From contig NZ_NIJM01000045.1 of assembly GCF_002836945.1 (NCBI RefSeq), positions 1 to 33,020 on the forward strand: a stretch of DNA of 33,020 nt, read 5' to 3'. Both the position numbers and the translations under genes were made by a program. Positions 29,124 through 33,020 of the stretch are shown one piece after another. A model generated the notes under the pieces. The model did no database searches. It was not told where the DNA came from and worked only from the letters and a program-made list of their open reading frames with translations. Source of the DNA: Shewanella chilikensis (GTDB lineage Bacteria; Pseudomonadota; Gammaproteobacteria; Enterobacterales; Shewanellaceae). Every line of letters starts with the position of its first letter. Within the stretch, counting starts at the first letter, position 1.

Positions 29124-31049
29124 ATGTCCACTACAGGTGTTGAACTCTTTAATCCCGGCCAACAGACACAAGCCCCTGCTGCGGCCCCCAAGCAAATGGT
29201 GCAATTGGCCGATAACAAGCTGGAGCTGATGGCGCCGGCCAAGAATGCCGACTTCGGTATTGAGGCCATTCGCCATGGGGCGGATGCCGTCTATATTGGC
29301 GGCCCGGCATTTGGTGCCCGTCATACCGCCGGAAACAGCATAGAGGACATAACCCGCCTGTGTCAGTTTGCCCATAGATATCATGCCCAGGTATTTGTCA
29401 CCATCAATACCATATTACTGGACGATGAACTGGAAGAAGCCAGACGCCTGATCTGGGCGGTGTACGAGGCCGGTGCCGATGCCATTATCGTGCAGGACTT
29501 GGGGCTGCTTGAGCTGGACTTGCCACCGATTGCACTGCACGCCAGTACCCAGATGGATAACAGGGTTCCGGCCAAAGTCGCCTTTCTCGAGCATGTTGGC
29601 TTTTCTCAGGTGGTGTTGGCACGGGAGCTGAGTCTGAGCCAAATTCGCGCCGTGGCCGCCGAGACCAAGATGCGACTGGAGTTCTTTATCCATGGCGCCC
29701 TGTGCGTGGCCTACAGCGGCCAATGCTATATCAGTGAAGCCTACACAGACCGCAGTGCCAACCGCGGCGAATGCTCGCAGCAATGCCGGATGCCGGGTAA
29801 TCTCAAGACCCGCCAGGGCGATATCATTGCCAGCAACGACCATATGCTGTCGCTGAAGGACAACAACCAGACAGATAACCTCGAAGCGCTGATCGACGCC
29901 GGGATCCGCTCCTTCAAGATAGAGGGCCGACTCAAGGACCTCAGCTACGTCAAGAATGTTACCGCTCACTACCGCCAGCAACTGGATGCCATCATGGCGC
30001 GTCGGCCCGAGTTTGAACCCTCGTCCCACGGCCGCTGCCGCTACAGCTTCACCCCAGATCCGGACAAGAGCTTTAACCGCGGCAAGACGGACTACTTTGT
30101 CAATGAGCGCAAGGCGGACATCGGCGACTTCCGCACCCCGAAATACTTGGGAGTAGAGGTCGGCAAAGTCAGCAAGATAGGCAAAGACTTCATCCAAGTC
30201 GACTCGGATACCGAGTTCCACAACGGGGATGGCCTGGGCTTCTTCGCCGCCAACTATCAAAAGGCCAGGTTGTCGGATGACAAGCTGACAGGTTTTCGGG
30301 TCAACCGCGCCGAGGGTAACACCCTGTATCTGAAAAACATGCCGAAAGATCTCTATGTCGGTGCCACCTTGTATCGCAACAAAGATCAGGCCTTTGAAGC
30401 CCTGCTGGCCAAAGAATCTGCCGAGCGAACCCTGTTGCTGGACTTCAGCCTCAGCAATACCCAGACAGGTCTGGCGCTGACCGCCGCCGACCGTCATGGC
30501 CATCAGGCGACAGTGACCGCTGACTTCGAAAAACAGCAGGCCAAGGATATTGGCCGCAACCGTGAATCACTCGGCAAGCATCTCGCCAAGCTGGGCAATA
30601 CCGATTTTCGTCTCGGACAAGTGGATTTTGGCGATGCCGAAGCCGTTTTTGTACCGGCATCCATCATCAATGGCCTGCGCCGTGATGCCATTGCTGCCCT
30701 GGACGAAGCGCGCATTCAGGAGTATCAAAGACCCACACCCTGGATACGGGACGACAGCGCCCGCTTCCCGCAGCGCAGCCTGACCTATCTAGGCAATGTG
30801 GCCAACCAAAAGGCCAAGGACTTCTATACCCGTCACGGGGTGGTGTCCATCCGTGATGCCTATGAAGTGCGGCCGGTGAAAGGCGATGCGCCTTTGATGA
30901 TCACCAAACACTGCATACGTTACAGCTACAACATGTGCCCCAAAGAAGTGCCGGGGATCAAGGCAGAGCCGCTGGAAATGGAGCTGGGTGGCAAGCAGTT
31001 CAAGCTGGTGTTCGACTGCCATAAGTGTGAAATGCTGTTGGTAGGCTAA
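29124..31049 (+). CDS. rlhA: 23S rRNA 5-hydroxycytidine synthase RlhA (U32 family)
   Basis: A 641-residue U32-family protein that aligns along its length with E. coli RlhA (YdcP, 653 residues), which makes 5-hydroxycytidine at position 2501 of 23S rRNA with prephenate-linked chemistry and an iron-sulfur cluster. Seen here: HGADAVYIGGPAFGARH near 51, the U32 signature EFFIHGALCVAYSGQCYIS at about 186-204, and further cysteines 217 and 221 for cluster binding (ANRGECSQQCRMP). The C-terminus has TKHCIRYSYNMCPK and FDCHKCEM. The N-terminal 30 residues are poorly conserved and the ribosome site (GGTAAG) is weak. The PH-domain gene follows 10 bases on. Confidence 0.9.
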   Translation: MSTTGVELFNPGQQTQAPAAAPKQMVQLADNKLELMAPAKNADFGIEAIRHGADAVYIGGPAFGARHTAGNSIEDITRLCQFAHRYHAQVFVTINTILLDDELEEARRLIWAVYEAGADAIIVQDLGLLELDLPPIALHASTQMDNRVPAKVAFLEHVGFSQVVLARELSLSQIRAVAAETKMRLEFFIHGALCVAYSGQCYISEAYTDRSANRGECSQQCRMPGNLKTRQGDIIASNDHMLSLKDNNQTDNLEALIDAGIRSFKIEGRLKDLSYVKNVTAHYRQQLDAIMARRPEFEPSSHGRCRYSFTPDPDKSFNRGKTDYFVNERKADIGDFRTPKYLGVEVGKVSKIGKDFIQVDSDTEFHNGDGLGFFAANYQKARLSDDKLTGFRVNRAEGNTLYLKNMPKDLYVGATLYRNKDQAFEALLAKESAERTLLLDFSLSNTQTGLALTAADRHGHQATVTADFEKQQAKDIGRNRESLGKHLAKLGNTDFRLGQVDFGDAEAVFVPASIINGLRRDAIAALDEARIQEYQRPTPWIRDDSARFPQRSLTYLGNVANQKAKDFYTRHGVVSIRDAYEVRPVKGDAPLMITKHCIRYSYNMCPKEVPGIKAEPLEMELGGKQFKLVFDCHKCEMLLVG

Positions 31050-31059
31050 GGAGAAAAAC

Positions 31060-31434
31060 ATGGGATTTTTGAACGCCTTGATGGGCAACGCCAGTGAAGT
31101 GGATCTGGATAAACTCAACGAAGAACTGACGCCGATTATGGCCGACAGCGAACAGTTGCAGCTGGCCTATAAACTGGTTCGCGACATCTTTGCCTTCACC
31201 AACAAGCGCCTGATCTTGATAGATAAACAAGGCATGACCGGCAAGAAAGTGAGTTATCACTCCATCCCCTACAAGGCGATAGTACACTTTGAAGTGGAAA
31301 CCGCCGGGCGCTTCGACATGGATGCCGAACTCAAGCTGTGGATCTCAGGCCAGGCAGAGCCCCTGGTCAAAGAGCTCAAGCGCGGCACTGATGTGGTAGG
31401 TATTCAAAAGACCATAGCCAAATTCACGCTCTGA
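31060..31434 (+). CDS. Bacterial PH-domain protein
   Basis: A 124-residue protein that matches the bacterial pleckstrin-homology (YvbH/bPH-like) fold: an N-terminal helix (MGFLNALMGNASEVDLDKLN) then strands DIFAFTNKRLILIDKQGMTGKKVSYHSIPYKAIVHFEVE, GRFDMDAELKLWISG and a final helix. FTNKRLILIDKQG and YHSIPYKAI are typical. Function is unknown; small cytoplasmic PH proteins form ring oligomers. The ATG at 31060 has AAGGAG and lies 10 bases after rlhA, so the pair is an operon. The gene converges with the ABC-F remnant just downstream. Confidence 0.85.
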   Translation: MGFLNALMGNASEVDLDKLNEELTPIMADSEQLQLAYKLVRDIFAFTNKRLILIDKQGMTGKKVSYHSIPYKAIVHFEVETAGRFDMDAELKLWISGQAEPLVKELKRGTDVVGIQKTIAKFTL

Positions 31435-31445
31435 GGTTAAAAAGT

Positions 31446-31607
31446 CTAAGATCCGCTATTTGACAGGGAAAGCACTTCTTCAATGCCGGTCTGCGCCACA
31501 AACTCCTCATCGTGACTGACCAGAATAAAAGCGCCCGGGTATGCTGCCAGTGCCGCTGCCAGACGCGCTTTTGATTCAATATCCAGATGATTGTCAGGCT
31601 CATCCGC
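31446..31607 (-). pseudogene. 5'-truncated ABC-F ATPase fragment
   Basis: On the minus strand, from about 31604 down to a TAG at 31446-31448, the frame reads DEPDNHLDIESKARLAAALA, then AYPGAFILVSHDEEFVAQ and on to the stop. That is the Walker B and D-loop (DEPxNHLDI) and the H-switch (VSHD) of the second ATPase domain of an ABC-F protein. Everything upstream is missing: beyond 31605 the sequence turns into methyltransferase on the other strand. Its natural stop lies 11 bases from the converging PH-domain gene, so the 3' end is in its original place. Confidence 0.85.
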
Positions 31608-31792
31608 CTCACGTGGAGAGTTTTCTTGCCTGGCTTGATAGTGTCAGCGCCGAGCTGTGGCGTGTCCTGAAACCAGCCGGCACCCTCTATCTATTTTGCG
31701 GCCCCAAGTTGGCAGCCGACACCGAGTTACTGCTAAGAAGCCGTTTCAATGTGAGGCACGCAATACCGAAAAGTGGTACATTCATCGGATAG
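31607..31792 (+). pseudogene. DNA methyltransferase fragment
   Basis: From about 31607 the plus strand reads PHVESFLAWLDSVSAELWR and VLKPAGTLYLFCGPKLAADT, which is the middle of an N6-adenine or N4-cytosine DNA methyltransferase (the region after the DPPY motif: ELWRVLKPxGxLYLF). Neither the catalytic DPPY nor the S-adenosylmethionine site is present, and the frame ends at 31792 after RSRFNVRHAIPKSGTFIG, where a complete enzyme would continue. It is truncated on both sides. Confidence 0.75.
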
Positions 31793-31830
31793 CTTGCAAG
31801 TCAGGAAGGTTTTTTATCAAGGAGAGATAA

Positions 31831-32982
31831 ATGCGAGTTGTGCACTACCGTGATGCTTATCAAAACGATATTCCTAGAATCATCCAACCAGAAAGGGCTC
31901 TTGGCTACATTCGAAGATCCCTATCCAGTCAACCAGGGTTCAACCAAACGGTCTTTGGTTTAGACAGCCTACTGAGTGATTGCGGCATTTCCTATGCCCC
32001 TAGCCAACATCAAATTGACAGTGCTTTAAGTCGCGTCGCTTGGCGTTTTGAAAGCGGTGACTTTTTCCTGTTAGGTGACAGAGACGATGACTTCGGCAGC
32101 ATACAGTTCTTTGGTGATATCAGCCCTTTTGTATCGCCCACTTTCAGAGAACGCGTCAAGCGTTTGCCTCCCCGGCCTCAGTTCGGGCATGGCAACTATT
32201 CCAAAGCCTCAGAGCCAATTGTCGAGCCCAACATCACCCCAGCACCGGAAGCCCCGGCCGAGCTGAAAGAAACCGGGATAACCAAAGCCATTAACGCCAT
32301 GATGGGCGGTGCTAAACAGGTCATCAATGATTACATTGACGAGCAACGCGCATCACAAGCCGAGTGGCTGGCCGATAAAGGGATCATTCAAGCTAAAGAT
32401 GAAGCGACAGGCCAAATCCTGACTCCGGAAGAATTGGGGGAACGCTATCGGGGTAATCCAACTCTGCCACTTGCGGATAATGAGTTGGCCGGAGCGGAAG
32501 CGGTACAATCGTTTGTCGGTTATGAAGCCGCACTATTGGTGCTTGAGGCTGCCACCAATCGCAAGAAGCTTGTCACTGACTTAGCTGAGTTCAAAGAAGA
32601 AGCCGGTAAAATCCTATCCCAAATCAATACCAAATCCCCCAATGCCCTGAGTGAAGCCCTGGGCCAATATGGCGCAGAGCAGGTATACAAGGACTTGGGA
32701 CTAAAGCAAAATGAGGGCTTTATCCACCGTTATCACGGCTGCGACAATATGATGGATTGTAAAAAACGCGGCTTGGTTGAGATTGAGCACAAGGGTTACA
32801 ACAGCGATAGTACCAGCCTCAGTCGCAATCAGTTTGGAGAGCGACAAGGCTCCGATGACAAAAATCTCCGCTGGTCGAAAAGGATGAAGAAAAAAGCCCC
32901 CAAAGTCGGTCAAGCCTCCAACCGTAAGGGCGGCCCCTATGAGCAAAAAGAGCAGGCGCTGTGGCTAATGCCGTTCACTTAG
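31831..32982 (+). CDS. Putative toxin/effector with nuclease-like C-terminus
   Basis: A 383-residue protein I do not recognise by name. Residues 1-110 form an N-terminal domain (MRVVHYRDAYQND to FVSPTFRERVKRL), 110-150 a proline-rich linker (EPIVEPNITPAPEAPAE), 150-290 a helical region, and 295-383 a basic C-terminal domain. The last has HGCDNMMDCKKRGLVEIEHKG and RQGSDDKNLRWSKRMKKK, a D-x(n)-ExK arrangement compatible with a PD-(D/E)xK nuclease toxin. The modular shape, linker and island-like location suit a secreted polymorphic toxin or type VI effector; that is inference. No PAAR, VgrG or Rhs part is visible and no immunity gene follows within the window. The ATG at 31831 follows AAGGAGAG. 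Confidence 0.5.
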   Translation: MRVVHYRDAYQNDIPRIIQPERALGYIRRSLSSQPGFNQTVFGLDSLLSDCGISYAPSQHQIDSALSRVAWRFESGDFFLLGDRDDDFGSIQFFGDISPFVSPTFRERVKRLPPRPQFGHGNYSKASEPIVEPNITPAPEAPAELKETGITKAINAMMGGAKQVINDYIDEQRASQAEWLADKGIIQAKDEATGQILTPEELGERYRGNPTLPLADNELAGAEAVQSFVGYEAALLVLEAATNRKKLVTDLAEFKEEAGKILSQINTKSPNALSEALGQYGAEQVYKDLGLKQNEGFIHRYHGCDNMMDCKKRGLVEIEHKGYNSDSTSLSRNQFGERQGSDDKNLRWSKRMKKKAPKVGQASNRKGGPYEQKEQALWLMPFT

Positions 32983-32998
32983 TGTGAACGGCATTTTT
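32968..32998 (+). terminator. Strong intrinsic terminator of the effector gene
   Basis: ATGCCGTTCAC (32968-32978) pairs exactly with GTGAACGGCAT (32984-32994), then TTTTT follows. The left arm lies inside the last codons and stop of the 383-residue gene, so transcription ends directly behind it and a downstream gene would need its own promoter. Confidence 0.9.
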
Positions 32999-33020
32999 CT
33001 TAGGCTTAATGGGATACTTG

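Noticed and set aside
29415..30503. 362-codon frame antisense to rlhA
   Set aside because: Shadow of rlhA, which has the full U32 signature on the other strand.
1..33020. tRNA, rRNA, CRISPR arrays, intact insertion sequences or prophage genes
   Set aside because: Looked for on both strands; nothing with the expected structure or proteins was seen.

Overview
This window is chromosomal DNA of a marine gammaproteobacterium, almost certainly Shewanella algae. The best marker is a 218-residue pentapeptide-repeat protein at 26597-27253 that I recognise as QnrA; S. algae is the known chromosomal source of qnrA. No tRNA, rRNA, CRISPR array or intact insertion sequence was seen.

Layout. (1) 1-551 is a repeat-rich gene-free stretch, followed by a histidine phosphatase (552-1157). 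(2) 1127-2354, minus strand: a PAS-GGDEF diguanylate cyclase with a 94-residue orphan protein 10 bases behind it. (3) 2594-7091, minus strand: a 1084-residue membrane-anchored regulator (winged helix, STAND-like ATPase, one membrane segment, TPR-like tail), then a 117-residue small beta protein, then a related gene that looks broken by in-frame stops and a frameshift. (4) 7187-8473: a CoA-transferase/acetyl-CoA hydrolase family enzyme. (5) 8898-14495: two tandem genes for about 900-residue paralogues of unknown function, ended by a bidirectional terminator. (6) 14546-16984, minus strand: a small membrane protein and a BCCT transporter with a coiled-coil tail. (7) 17380-24285, minus strand: a five-gene operon of three roughly 600-residue paralogues that look like beta-propellers with a helical C-terminal module, a 70-residue protein resembling only their N-terminus, and a polytopic membrane protein. 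(8) 24588-26069: a 44-residue membrane microprotein, TrmO and a periplasmic solute-binding protein. (9) 26597-28726: qnrA, a two-helix membrane protein, an HNH nuclease and a lipoprotein. (10) 29124-31434: rlhA and a PH-domain protein. (11) 31446-33020: a junction where two 5'-truncated fragments (ABC-F ATPase and DNA methyltransferase) abut, then a 383-residue protein that may be a nuclease-type effector, ended by a strong terminator.

The strongest candidate for an undescribed system is regions 5 to 7. Two large paralogues on one strand and three propeller-like paralogues plus a membrane protein on the other face each other across the transporter block. All five large proteins belong to two duplicated families that I cannot name. 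The second candidate is the regulator with its partner proteins (region 3). All product calls come from reading the sequence; no database search was run.
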